Shown one piece after another: positions 14,683 to 23,528 of a stretch of DNA of 64,000 nt; the stretch's first letter is position 1, and every line of letters begins with the position of its first letter. Origin of the DNA: Candidatus Anaerobutyricum avicola (GTDB lineage Bacteria > Bacillota > Clostridia > Lachnospirales > Lachnospiraceae); the NCBI GenBank assembly GCA_019113845.1, contig DXGQ01000023.1, positions 1 through 64,000 on the forward strand. The letters are read 5' to 3'. Both the position numbers and the translations under genes were made by a program. The notes beneath the pieces were generated by a model. It worked only from the letters and a program-made list of their open reading frames with translations, searched no databases and was not told the origin of the DNA.

Positions 14683-15978
14683 TCAATAACTGCTCTTTTC
14701 GCATAATACCCGGAAACCTTTTCCGGCAAAAAATGTCCGGATCTGCTCCCGCTCTGCCTGCAGAGAGCCCTGCGCAAAGAAAGGTCTGCCGCCTCCTCTG
14801 CCCTGCAGTTTTCCGTTCATTTCCTGCACCAGCGCCCGAACGTCGCCATCCCGCTGTCCGACGGCATACCTGGCAGAACCGCCCTTTCCCTGTCCGTTTC
14901 CTTCCAGAGAAATCACCGCACAGATGCCGCCGCAGTCGTCAAGAACCGCATCCGCTTCTTTTTGGATATCGGAACTGGAAAGTCCCTGTTCCAGTAAAAG
15001 GACATTGCCTTTTCCGGCGCATTGCTCTGCCCGGAGAGCAAAACGCTCCTGACGGAAATGTGTGATCTGCCCTTTCAGGGCGAAAATCTCTTCCTGCAGA
15101 CGGCGGACGGCTTCCGGCGTCTCTTCCGGCTTCACGGAGAGTGCCGCTGCCACCTGACTGTTTGCCGTCTTATGCTGATGCAGAATCCGCATCGCCCGTC
15201 CTCCGGCCACCATCTCCATGCGGACTCCCTGTCGGAAATGTTTGACAGAGAGCAGTTTGACCAGCCCGATCTCTCCTGATGCCTCCACATGGAGTCCGCA
15301 GCAGGCACAGAGATCTCCACCCGGAAATTCTACCAGGCGCACCTCCCCGGTCAGTTCTTTTTTGCTCCGGTACGGCAGTCGGTTTCTCTCTTCCTCGTCG
15401 GGAAAAAAGACCCGCACAGGACGGTTGCTCCAGATATAGCGGTTGACCTGTTTTTCTATCTCCAGAAGCTGCTTCTCATCCAACAGACCGTTTACATCCA
15501 CAGTGATGACGTCCTCTCCCATATGAAATCCCACGTTATCATAGCCGTATCTGCTGTGAATGCACCCGCTCACCAGATGCTCACCGGAATGCTGCTGCAT
15601 CAGATCAAACCGACGGTCCCAGTCAATACATCCCCGCACCTGACTTCCCACTTCCGGCAGCACGTCCACATAGTGACGGATCTCGTCTCCGACGTACTGT
15701 ACATCCCGGACAGATATCTTCGGATTCTTCTCCCCGACCATCCTGTTTTCCGCAGCCGTTCGTTCCCCTGCCACATTTCCGGACCCAGCCTCTGCTTCGG
15801 CCGACGGGATCAGCAGTACGCCCGTATCGGCGGGCTGTCCGCCGCCTTCCGGATAGAATGCCGTCCTGTCCAGGATAACGTAACAACCTCTTTCCTCTTC
15901 CCCGCAGAAGAGGACCCGCGCTGTAAACTCTCGCAAATATACATTTTCATAAAATAATCGTTCTGTCTTCATGCTCAT
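14683..15978 (-). CDS. alaX: Alanyl-tRNA editing protein AlaX (long form with DHHA1)
   Basis: 431 residues: an N-terminal AlaRS-like editing domain with the zinc ligands HSGEH (QQHSGEHLVSG) and CxxxH (CACCGLHVE), then a coiled coil and a C-terminal DHHA1 domain rich in glycine (GRGGGRPFFAQGS). AlaX hydrolyses mischarged Ser- or Gly-tRNA(Ala) in trans. The ATG overlaps the stop of the upstream membrane-protein gene (ATGA at 15975-15978), so translation is coupled. The N-terminus carries the typical RTAFYPEGGGQPADTG motif. A complete, normal-looking member of the AlaX-L group. Confidence 0.92.
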   Translation of the reverse strand: MSMKTERLFYENVYLREFTARVLFCGEEERGCYVILDRTAFYPEGGGQPADTGVLLIPSAEAEAGSGNVAGERTAAENRMVGEKNPKISVRDVQYVGDEIRHYVDVLPEVGSQVRGCIDWDRRFDLMQQHSGEHLVSGCIHSRYGYDNVGFHMGEDVITVDVNGLLDEKQLLEIEKQVNRYIWSNRPVRVFFPDEEERNRLPYRSKKELTGEVRLVEFPGGDLCACCGLHVEASGEIGLVKLLSVKHFRQGVRMEMVAGGRAMRILHQHKTANSQVAAALSVKPEETPEAVRRLQEEIFALKGQITHFRQERFALRAEQCAGKGNVLLLEQGLSSSDIQKEADAVLDDCGGICAVISLEGNGQGKGGSARYAVGQRDGDVRALVQEMNGKLQGRGGGRPFFAQGSLQAEREQIRTFFAGKGFRVLCEKSSY

Positions 15979-17009
15979 TCTTCATTCTGCTTTACATAGA
16001 GAGTAAGGTCTGTCTCCGGATTCTGCACCTGCATCTGGTACTCCGTAAACTCGCTCTCACAATCCTCGTCAGAGTAAACGGTATAGCCTTCATGCTCCAG
16101 CACGTTGAAATAAACGCCGCCCGGGATATCAAAGGTATACGTTTCCTCATCATTGCCCTCATAGTCAAAGTATACCGTACACTCTCTGCCCGGCTCTTCC
16201 TCTTTGATATTCTGATAGAACTCCGGATTTCTGTCTTTGCCGTCAAACTCCACCGTGTAGCTGTGGAACTCTTCTCCATTGCAGGTCTCCACCGCAGTGA
16301 GCACGATCATGGAGTCTTTATCCAGCGTCAGCGTCTGTGTGATCTGGTCCCCTGCCTGGAAACCGTAGCGGGATGCGTACTCGTCTCCCTCTGTCACATC
16401 ATAGGTTGCTTCCACCTTGAGGAAATCACCGCTCTCCTGTTCACTGGTGATCCGCACAGCGTCATTTGCCTGGAATACCTCACCCTCGATCTGCGCGATA
16501 CACACATCCTCGTAATCGTTTCCCAGCAGACCATAATAATATACATATTTTCCGTCATACCGGTACATCTGCTGATTGCGGATCACTTCCCGGTAATCTT
16601 CTTCCATGCCGTCTGTCCGGTAGTAGGAATAATACTCCCCATTGTTCGTCTTTTTCACAAACCGGGTCGTCTTATAATCTTCCGCATTGGCCAGATGAGA
16701 GTAATTGACCGTGATCTGTACATTTTTATGATCTGTCAGAAGATTCTCCATCGTATTTGCCCCGTTAATATCGGAAATATAGCCGGCTCTCCTCTGATTG
16801 CTCCTGAAAACCACACCGCAGACCACAAGCAGGACACAGGCCGTACACAGCAGGCTGATACCGAGAATCTTCCAGAACCACGGTCTTTTGTACCGTTTCT
16901 GAATCGTCTTATCCAGGTCGTACCCCTGATACCGTTTTTCCTTTCTCCATTCTCCACCTGTCTGTTCGGCAGTCTGGCTGTCTTCCATATTTCTGTTCGT
17001 ATCCGACAT
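15975..17009 (-). CDS. Membrane-anchored protein of unknown function
   Basis: 344 residues: a charged cytoplasmic N-terminus (about 40 residues), one transmembrane helix (WKILGISLLCTACVLLVVCG, about 46-66), and a large extracytoplasmic part with many tyrosines and acidic residues. Its middle (NVQITVNYSHLANAEDYK, TRFVKKTNNGEYYSYYRTDG) reads like a lipoprotein-type beta domain that could bind a ligand. No family was recognised. Start ATG 17009 (MSDTNRN) has GGGAGA upstream; a longer in-frame start does not. It sits between the gamma-carbonic anhydrase homologue and alaX, overlapping the latter by 4 bp. Confidence 0.75.
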   Translation of the reverse strand: MSDTNRNMEDSQTAEQTGGEWRKEKRYQGYDLDKTIQKRYKRPWFWKILGISLLCTACVLLVVCGVVFRSNQRRAGYISDINGANTMENLLTDHKNVQITVNYSHLANAEDYKTTRFVKKTNNGEYYSYYRTDGMEEDYREVIRNQQMYRYDGKYVYYYGLLGNDYEDVCIAQIEGEVFQANDAVRITSEQESGDFLKVEATYDVTEGDEYASRYGFQAGDQITQTLTLDKDSMIVLTAVETCNGEEFHSYTVEFDGKDRNPEFYQNIKEEEPGRECTVYFDYEGNDEETYTFDIPGGVYFNVLEHEGYTVYSDEDCESEFTEYQMQVQNPETDLTLYVKQNEE

Positions 17010-17054
17010 CTGTTTTCTCCCTTCCACATTTGTAAATCGGACCGTCGGCATCTG

Positions 17055-17549
17055 CTACTGCTGCTGCAGATTTTTGGTCAAAATATAGGTGATCGCGCTG
17101 GTCTCATTGTGCTTCTTCTCTTCCTCTGTCAGGGGGCGGATCACCCTAGCCGGTGAACCGAAAGCGAGCATTCCATCCGGGATCTCCGTCCCTTCTGTCA
17201 CAAGACTCCCTGCGCCGATGATGCAGTCCTCGCCGATCTTCGCGCCATTCATCACGATGGAACCCATACCGATGACCGTATTATGTCCAATCGTGCAGCC
17301 GTGAAGGATGGCGTTATGCCCGACAGTCACACTGTTTCCCACCTTACACGGGAAATCCTTATCCGTATGCACCACCACGCCGTCCTGCACATTGGAACCG
17401 CAGCCGATGACAACCGGCGCCATATCGCCCCGGATGACCGCATTGTACCACACGGAGCTCTCATCTCCCACTGTCACATTTCCAATCACAACTGCGCCCT
17501 CTGCGACCCAGGCATTGCCCTGTATGTCTGCATTTTTAATATACGCCAT
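17055..17549 (-). CDS. Gamma-carbonic anhydrase-like hexapeptide-repeat protein (YrdA/CaiE family)
   Basis: A 164-residue left-handed beta-helix protein, with repeated [IV]G-x-x-x hexapeptides through residues 10-135 (VVIGNVTVGDESSVWYNAVI, IGCGSNVQDGVVVHTD, VGNSVTVGHNAILHGCTIG). The three zinc-ligand histidines of the family appear as VVHTD, VGHNAILHG. The C-terminal ITYILTKNL helix is also typical. The enzymatic role of the YrdA branch is often unproven. Start ATG 17549 (MAYIKN) with AAGGAAAG. First gene of the run gamma-CA homologue, membrane protein, alaX, lipoprotein. Confidence 0.87.
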   Translation of the reverse strand: MAYIKNADIQGNAWVAEGAVVIGNVTVGDESSVWYNAVIRGDMAPVVIGCGSNVQDGVVVHTDKDFPCKVGNSVTVGHNAILHGCTIGHNTVIGMGSIVMNGAKIGEDCIIGAGSLVTEGTEIPDGMLAFGSPARVIRPLTEEEKKHNETSAITYILTKNLQQQ

Positions 17550-17642
17550 ATTCTCTTTCCTTTCCGGGCAGCCCTCCATCCGCTGCCGCTCTCTTCGCCA
17601 CAACGGAATCGCTGCCTGCCCATTCTACTATTTTTACCACTT

Positions 17643-17682
17643 CTGAAAATGCAATTCTCTCATCAAAGCACTGCATTTTCAG
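17643..17682. repeat. Perfect 11-bp inverted repeat
   Basis: CTGAAAATGCA (17643-17653) and TGCATTTTCAG (17672-17682) with an 18-nt loop. No T-run follows, so it is not an obvious terminator. It marks the left edge of the gene-free block that follows. Confidence 0.6.
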
Positions 17683-17699
17683 CCATGGTAACATCTTAT

Positions 17700-18345
17700 C
17701 ATGAAACAGAGGATTTGTATAGATTGAGCTGGGTTTCTAATACACAGACGATGCCGTTCCTTCTCATACAGCTCTGCCCGTCTCGACCCTCGCTCGGACT
17801 TCTGATTTTTACTGAACAGCAGGGAGAAACCGTTTTCCGGTTTCGGCTACGCCTTACAGGATAAAAAAGGGCTGCTCCTTCGTGCAAGCACGGGAGCCAT
17901 CCCTTTTCAATCCTGCTCCCTGCTTTTTCTCAGTCTTAGAAAGTCCTCGCTCACAGCTCGCGGTCAGATTCTGTATGAGATCAGAACGGCATCTGTGTAT
18001 CAGAAAACCACCGTCTTATATCTACAAAGTTCTCCTGATCCCGATCTCTCTTTCTGATAAACCGGGGTAAATGCATAGACGTGTAATCTGAGAATAAGCA
18101 ATCTGCCAAAATAGCACAGAGGACGTTTTTTGGCCGTGGACAGGATTCGACCGCGAGCTGTGACGGAGGATATGGCACTGTCTGTAAAAAAGCAGGGGGC
18201 AGGTCAGAATAGAATGTCCCGTCCTGTGCTCGCACAAGAGACGGGCTTTCTATTCTGCCCGGACGGCGTAAGCCGGAACCGCTAAATGCGGTTCGCCCCT
18301 GCACATCAATAACTATCGGATATCCGACGGAGGGTCGAGTCGGGA
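17700..18345. repeat. Gene-free block of diverged segments repeated in both orientations
   Basis: No convincing gene lies between 17604 and 18443. Several segments recur as diverged inverted copies. TTTCTAATACACAGACGATG-CCGTT (17737-17761) matches, inverted, AACGGCATCTGTGTATCAGAAA (about 17984-18005). The CTCACAGCTCGCGGTC area (about 17951-17966) matches, inverted, GACCGCGAGCTGTGA (about 18149-18163). Further pairings involve GGCTACGCC/GGCGTAAGCC and GACCCTCGCTCGG/CGGAGGGTCGAG. Segment order differs between copies, so it is not one simple hairpin. It looks like an intergenic repeat family or a decayed mobile sequence. Confidence 0.55.
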
Positions 18346-18443
18346 GAACCTGTCTGCGGTCTCACGTCCTCGTCTGCGTTTCTGTATCATCTGTTTTGTT
18401 ATCTCTCCGGATTTTAGTCAGGCCTCTCTGCAGAATCCTTTTT

Positions 18444-21400
18444 TCAGACCGCCAGAAAGTCCGCCAGGGACAGCTGATCGCTTTCCGGCAGTCCGATGAG
18501 GATTCCCAGTTCCACCATTTTATCCACGTTGGTCTTGCTGACCTTCGCCTGATTGCGGAAGTTCTCCAGCGAGGTGAATTTCCCGTGGCGGGCGGCTTCC
18601 TCCACCTGCTCGCAGGCCTTATCGCCAAGGCCCTCGACGCTGGACAGCGGCGGCATGATCTTGCCGTCGATGATCTGACAGTCACGGGCTTTGGCGCGGT
18701 AAATGTCGATCGGCATGAACTCGAATCCTCTGGCGTACATTTCCTGGGCGATGCGGCCGTCCCGGATGGTATCCTGGTCTTTTTTCGTCTGCTGCTCCTT
18801 CGGCATGGACGTAAGCTGCGCCAGATATTCTTCCAGGATGGCGCGGCCCCGGCACATGATCTCGTAGGAGAAGGCGGAGGCGCGGATGCTGAAATAGGCG
18901 GCATAGTAGGCCAGCGGCTTATGCACCTTAAACCAGGCCACACGCCATCCCATCATAACGTAGGCGGCGGCGTGGGCCTTCGGGAACATGTATTTGATCT
19001 TGCGGCAGGAACCGATGTACCATTCCGGCACGCCGTGGGAGAGCATCGTCTCCACCCACTCGTCCTTCAGCCCCTTTCCCTTCCGGACGGATTCCATGAT
19101 GGTGAAGGACTCTTCTTTATCCAGTCCCATATTAATAAGATAAGTCATGATATCGTCACGACAACAGATGGCTGTGGAAATCTCCGCCTGCCCGGTCTCG
19201 ATGAGTGTCTGGGCGTTGCCAAGCCACACGTCCGTTCCGTGGGACAGACCAGAAATGCGCACCAGGTCAGAAAAGCACTGCGGGTTCGTGTCTTTTAACA
19301 TCTGCATGACGAAGTCCGTGCCGAACTCCGGCACGCCGAGGGATCCCATCTCCACACCGCCGATATCTTCCGGGGTGATTCCGAGGATCTCGGTCCCATG
19401 AAACAGCTCCATGACGTCCTTGTCATCGAGGGGAATCGTCTTGGCGTCTATGCCTGTCAGGTCCTCCAGGCGCCGGATCATGGTGGGATCATCGTGTCCG
19501 AGGATATCAAGTTTTAACAGGTTGTGGTCGATGGAATGGTACTCAAAATGTGTGGTGATGATGTCCGTGTTCACATCGTTGGCGGGGTGCTGGATGGCGG
19601 TAAAATCATAGATCTCATGCTCATGGGGCACGACGATGATTCCGCCCGGGTGCTGCCCGGTCGTCCGCTTTACGCCGGTGCACCCTTCCGCCAGCCGTTC
19701 CATCTCACAGCGTCGCTTGTGAATACCCCGCTCTTCAAAATATTTCATCACATAGCCGTAGGCGGTCTTCTCCGCCAGCGTACCGATGGTCCCGGCGCGA
19801 AAGGCGGAACCTTCCCCGAAGATCACCTCCACATATTTATGGGCTTTCGCCTGGTATTCACCTGAAAAGTTCAGGTCGATATCCGGCTCCTTGTTGCCCT
19901 TGAATCCGAGGAATGTCTCGAAAGGAATATCGTGTCCTTCTTTTAAAAGTTTCGTGCCGCAGACCGGGCAGTCCCGGTCCGGCATGTCGCAGCCGGACAT
20001 ACCTTTCATGGTGTAAGGTTTCACATACTCGGAATCGAAGTCCACAAAGTGGCAGTTCGGGCAAATGTAATGGGCGGACAGCGGATTGACCTCCGTGATG
20101 CCCGACATGGTCGCCACGAAGGAAGAGCCGACGGAACCCCGGGAGCCGACCAGATAGCCGTGGTCGTTGGAATCCTTTACCAGCTTCTGGGCAATGATAT
20201 ACATGACGGCGAAGCCGTTGGAGATGATGGAATGAAGTTCTCTGTCCAGTCTCTCCTTCACGATATCCGGCAGCGTCGGCCCGTAAATCTCGTGCGCCCG
20301 GTTGTAGCAGATCTCTGCCAGCTCCTTATCCGAATTCGGGATGACCGGAGGACATTTGTCCGGATGCACCGGAGAGATTTTCTCAATCATATCCGCGATC
20401 TTGTTGGTGTTAGTGATAACCACCTCTCTCGCCTTCTGCTCTCCCAGATAGGCAAACTCATCGAGCATCTCCTCGGTGGTGCGGAAATAAAGCGGCGCCT
20501 GATTGTCGGCGTCGGCAAAACCTTTCCCCGCCATGAGGATACGCCGGTACTGTTCATCCTCGGGATTTAAGAAATGGACGTCGCAGGTGGCGACCACCGG
20601 TTTATGATACTGTTCTCCCAGCTCCACGATCTTCCGGTTATAATTTTGCAGATCCTCCACCGTCTTTGCGTCATACCGGTCGCTTTCCAGCATGAAGGCG
20701 TTGTTGCCGATGGGCTGAATCTCCAGATAATCATAAAAATTTACGATCCGGGCGATTTCTTCCTCGCTCTTTCCCCGGATGATCGCCTGGCACAGTTCTC
20801 CCGCCTCGCAGGCGGAACCGAGGATCAGCCCCTCCCGGTACTTTTCGATCAGACTCTTCGGCATCCTCGGACGCCGGTTAAAATAATCCAGATGGGAGGC
20901 AGACACCAGACGGTTCAGGTTCACCCGCCCGGTCTCATTTTTGATCAGGATGATGCCATGGTAAGTGGCCGCCTTCTTGATGAGATCCGCCGATGTGCTT
21001 CCCATGCCGTTTAATTCTTCCAGAGTGTGTACGTCCCGCTCCCGGAGCATTTCCACAAAACGCAGAAAAACTTCCGCCGTCACCCGGGCGTCATCCACCG
21101 CCCGGTGGTGATGCTCCTGTTTGATGCCCAGATGTTTGCAGACCGTATTTAATTTGAACCGGTTCAGCTGCGGCAGCAGAAGTCTCGCCATCTGCACCGT
21201 ATCAAGCACTGTGAAATCGTGTTCATACCCCAGCCGGTCGGCGTTCGCCTCAATAAAGCTCACGTCAAACTCCGCGTTGTGGGCGACGAGAGAACATCCC
21301 TCACAAAAGGCAAGAAACTCCGGCAGAATCGTCTCGATATCCTCCGCTCCCGCCACCATGGCGTCGTCAATGCTCGTCAGTTCCGTGATCCGCAGCGGAA

Positions 21401-22901
21401 TCGGGCGTTTCGGGTTGACAAAGACGCTGTAGTGATCCACAATCTCCCCGTTTTGTACTTTGACGGCGCCGATCTCAATGATGGCGTCATGGACCGGGCT
21501 GAATCCCGTCGTCTCCAGGTCAAATACCACAAAACTGTCGGAAAGACTCTGGCCTTTCGCGTTGGTGACCAGTTTTTTCAGGTCATCCACAAAATAACCT
21601 TCCACCCCGTAGATGATCTTAAACGGCTCGTCCATGGTAATGCAGTGATTGGCGATCGGAAACGCCTGCAGTACTCCGTGATCGGTGATAGCCATGGCCG
21701 GGTGTCCCCATTCCTTCGCTGTCTGAATGACCTTTTTGATATCCACCACGCTGTCCAGATCACTCATCACTGTGTGCAAATGCAGTTCCACCCGCTTTTC
21801 CAGGCTTTTATCCATCCGCTTTTCCCGAAAATCCGGGATCGGCTTGATACCGGTGATGGAGGACATGGTGATATCCCGCTCGAAGGTATCCATCCGCGGC
21901 ATTCCTTTTACTTTATAGAACTTTCCTTTTTGAAAGGAATCCAGGAACTCCGGCAACTGTACATTTTTCAGAAACACCTTTCCCACGATCGTGTCGGTAA
22001 AATCTGTGATCCGGAAACTAACAATGGTCCTCTCCCGACGGATCTCCCGGATATCCAGACCGATGATCTGCCCTCGGATGACACATTCGCCGATCTCATC
22101 CACGATTTCCTCAATCGGAACGATCTCACCGTCACAGTCTTTTCCGTAGATGATATCCGGATCCTTCTGTCTCTTTGCGTAACCGCCGAACTCCTTCCGT
22201 CTGGCTCTCTCCTCGAAAAAGTTGGCGGAATAGCCGCCGCTCTTTTTTGCCGGCTTCTGACCGCCGTCTTCCTTCTCCCCCTCTTTTTCTTTCGAACCGC
22301 CCCGCTCGGCTTCGGCCTTCTCAATCTGTTCCATGACCATGCCGACCTCCAGGTTGAGTTTGTGATTCCGCGCCTTATAAAATGCATTTTTTGCGTCGTC
22401 GGTAAAATCAAATCCCACCTGAATCTCTTTTCCAAAACGATGCGCGTACATTTCCTCCAGATACTGCTTCAGCTTTACGGACTTATTTCTGGCGAGGAAA
22501 GAATCCTCCAGCAGAATGGTCATGATATTCCCGTCAAAGCCCCACTCGCAATGAAGGAACAGGCTGTATTCCACCTGTCCCATCCGATGAATCTCATAGA
22601 GAATGCTGTCCCAGTAATCTTTCGTGAGCTGTTCCGGTGTGTAGACCGGAGACAGCTCGTACGTATCGTCAATGGATAAAAAGAGCGAGGTTCCGCGAAA
22701 GAGCGTATTCTTCAGATCATAGGCAATCTTATTGACCAGCTTACGTCCCAGGATATGCTCGCCCTTCGTGTGCACGATCAGCTGATTTTTCCCCTGTTTC
22801 ATGACGACCTTCGTGACGATGGTGTTGGAAAGCACATATTTTAAGTTGTCCGGTATGGTATAATCCGGAAATACTTCCGGAAATGTCTGTCTTTGTTCCA
22901 T
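18444..22901 (-). CDS. polC: DNA polymerase III alpha subunit, PolC type
   Basis: The 1485-residue replicative polymerase of low-GC Gram-positives. In order: an N-terminal domain; an OB-fold (about 240-350); PHP part 1 (RVELHLHTVMSDLDSVVDIKKV, AMAITDHGV); an inserted 3'-5' proofreading exonuclease (FVVFDLETTGFSP, VAHNAEFDVSFIEA, HHRAVDDARVTAEVF); PHP part 2 (CDVHFLNPEDEQYRRIL); a zinc-binding segment (CPNCHFVDFDSEYV ... CPVCGTKL); and the catalytic palm/fingers (LVGSRGSVGSSFVATMSGI, EPDIDLNFSGEYQ). Start ATG 22901 (MEQRQTF) lies behind AGAGGGGG; an in-frame start six codons upstream is less well placed. Length and domain order are normal. Confidence 0.97.
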   Translation of the reverse strand: MEQRQTFPEVFPDYTIPDNLKYVLSNTIVTKVVMKQGKNQLIVHTKGEHILGRKLVNKIAYDLKNTLFRGTSLFLSIDDTYELSPVYTPEQLTKDYWDSILYEIHRMGQVEYSLFLHCEWGFDGNIMTILLEDSFLARNKSVKLKQYLEEMYAHRFGKEIQVGFDFTDDAKNAFYKARNHKLNLEVGMVMEQIEKAEAERGGSKEKEGEKEDGGQKPAKKSGGYSANFFEERARRKEFGGYAKRQKDPDIIYGKDCDGEIVPIEEIVDEIGECVIRGQIIGLDIREIRRERTIVSFRITDFTDTIVGKVFLKNVQLPEFLDSFQKGKFYKVKGMPRMDTFERDITMSSITGIKPIPDFREKRMDKSLEKRVELHLHTVMSDLDSVVDIKKVIQTAKEWGHPAMAITDHGVLQAFPIANHCITMDEPFKIIYGVEGYFVDDLKKLVTNAKGQSLSDSFVVFDLETTGFSPVHDAIIEIGAVKVQNGEIVDHYSVFVNPKRPIPLRITELTSIDDAMVAGAEDIETILPEFLAFCEGCSLVAHNAEFDVSFIEANADRLGYEHDFTVLDTVQMARLLLPQLNRFKLNTVCKHLGIKQEHHHRAVDDARVTAEVFLRFVEMLRERDVHTLEELNGMGSTSADLIKKAATYHGIILIKNETGRVNLNRLVSASHLDYFNRRPRMPKSLIEKYREGLILGSACEAGELCQAIIRGKSEEEIARIVNFYDYLEIQPIGNNAFMLESDRYDAKTVEDLQNYNRKIVELGEQYHKPVVATCDVHFLNPEDEQYRRILMAGKGFADADNQAPLYFRTTEEMLDEFAYLGEQKAREVVITNTNKIADMIEKISPVHPDKCPPVIPNSDKELAEICYNRAHEIYGPTLPDIVKERLDRELHSIISNGFAVMYIIAQKLVKDSNDHGYLVGSRGSVGSSFVATMSGITEVNPLSAHYICPNCHFVDFDSEYVKPYTMKGMSGCDMPDRDCPVCGTKLLKEGHDIPFETFLGFKGNKEPDIDLNFSGEYQAKAHKYVEVIFGEGSAFRAGTIGTLAEKTAYGYVMKYFEERGIHKRRCEMERLAEGCTGVKRTTGQHPGGIIVVPHEHEIYDFTAIQHPANDVNTDIITTHFEYHSIDHNLLKLDILGHDDPTMIRRLEDLTGIDAKTIPLDDKDVMELFHGTEILGITPEDIGGVEMGSLGVPEFGTDFVMQMLKDTNPQCFSDLVRISGLSHGTDVWLGNAQTLIETGQAEISTAICCRDDIMTYLINMGLDKEESFTIMESVRKGKGLKDEWVETMLSHGVPEWYIGSCRKIKYMFPKAHAAAYVMMGWRVAWFKVHKPLAYYAAYFSIRASAFSYEIMCRGRAILEEYLAQLTSMPKEQQTKKDQDTIRDGRIAQEMYARGFEFMPIDIYRAKARDCQIIDGKIMPPLSSVEGLGDKACEQVEEAARHGKFTSLENFRNQAKVSKTNVDKMVELGILIGLPESDQLSLADFLAV

Positions 22902-23038
22902 AATGCCCCCTCTTTCCACAGGTTTCCCCGCATCCCGAATGAAATAGTTCTACAGATACCGCAAAAGATAAATTAGTCATAAATCCTCTGTCTCAGAATA
23001 AGATTTATTAAAATTATGTATCGGAAGGACTGTTTTTT

Positions 23039-23467
23039 TTGAGTGCAAAAACAAAAATTATTGTCGTAAAAGCAAAAGAACTGATCTACACGGCGCTTTT
23101 TATCTGCCTCGCCGTCATCCTGATTCTTCTGCTCATCTTTATGTTTGCCCCGGAGGAAAAAAGTGTGAACACCGGCGCCGGTGTCTACACGCCAGGCGTC
23201 TACACTTCCACCATCACCCTGGGCGATACTGCCCTCGATGTGGCAGTATCTGTGGATGAAGATCATATTACCTCCGTGAGTCTGAATAATCTGTCGGAAA
23301 GCGTCACTGCCATGTATCCGCTGCTGGAGCCGTCGCTGGACAGCATCAATGAACAGCTGGACAGTATCTCTTCCATCGATGAGCTGCAGCTGGATTCCGA
23401 AAATAAATATACCGGGCTGATCTTGCAGCAGGCCATCAAAAATGCACTGCAAAAAGCGCAGTCATAG
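23039..23467 (+). CDS. Small membrane-anchored protein with an FMN-binding-like domain
   Basis: 142 residues: a cytoplasmic N-terminus, one membrane helix (LIYTALFICLAVILILLLIFMFA, about 14-36), and an extracytoplasmic domain whose GVYTPGVYTSTITLGDTALDVAV, VDEDHITSVSLNNLS and YTGLILQQAIKNAL resemble the beta-rich FMN-binding domain. The conserved Thr used for covalent flavin attachment (SGAT) is not evident, so flavin binding is doubtful. The start is TTG 23039 behind GGAAGGA. Divergent from polC and convergent with nadE. Confidence 0.7.
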   Translation: MSAKTKIIVVKAKELIYTALFICLAVILILLLIFMFAPEEKSVNTGAGVYTPGVYTSTITLGDTALDVAVSVDEDHITSVSLNNLSESVTAMYPLLEPSLDSINEQLDSISSIDELQLDSENKYTGLILQQAIKNALQKAQS

Positions 23468-23528
23468 ATGATGGCTGCCTGTCCGGCCACCCCGGGCTTC
23501 CGGTCTGCGCATTTATTTCTCTGCGTAC

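Noticed and set aside
17699-18304. Three small open frames in the repeat block (for example one starting MQAREPSLFN)
   Set aside because: They overlap on both strands, lack ribosome sites and follow the inverted repeats; they are most likely by-products of the repeat sequence.
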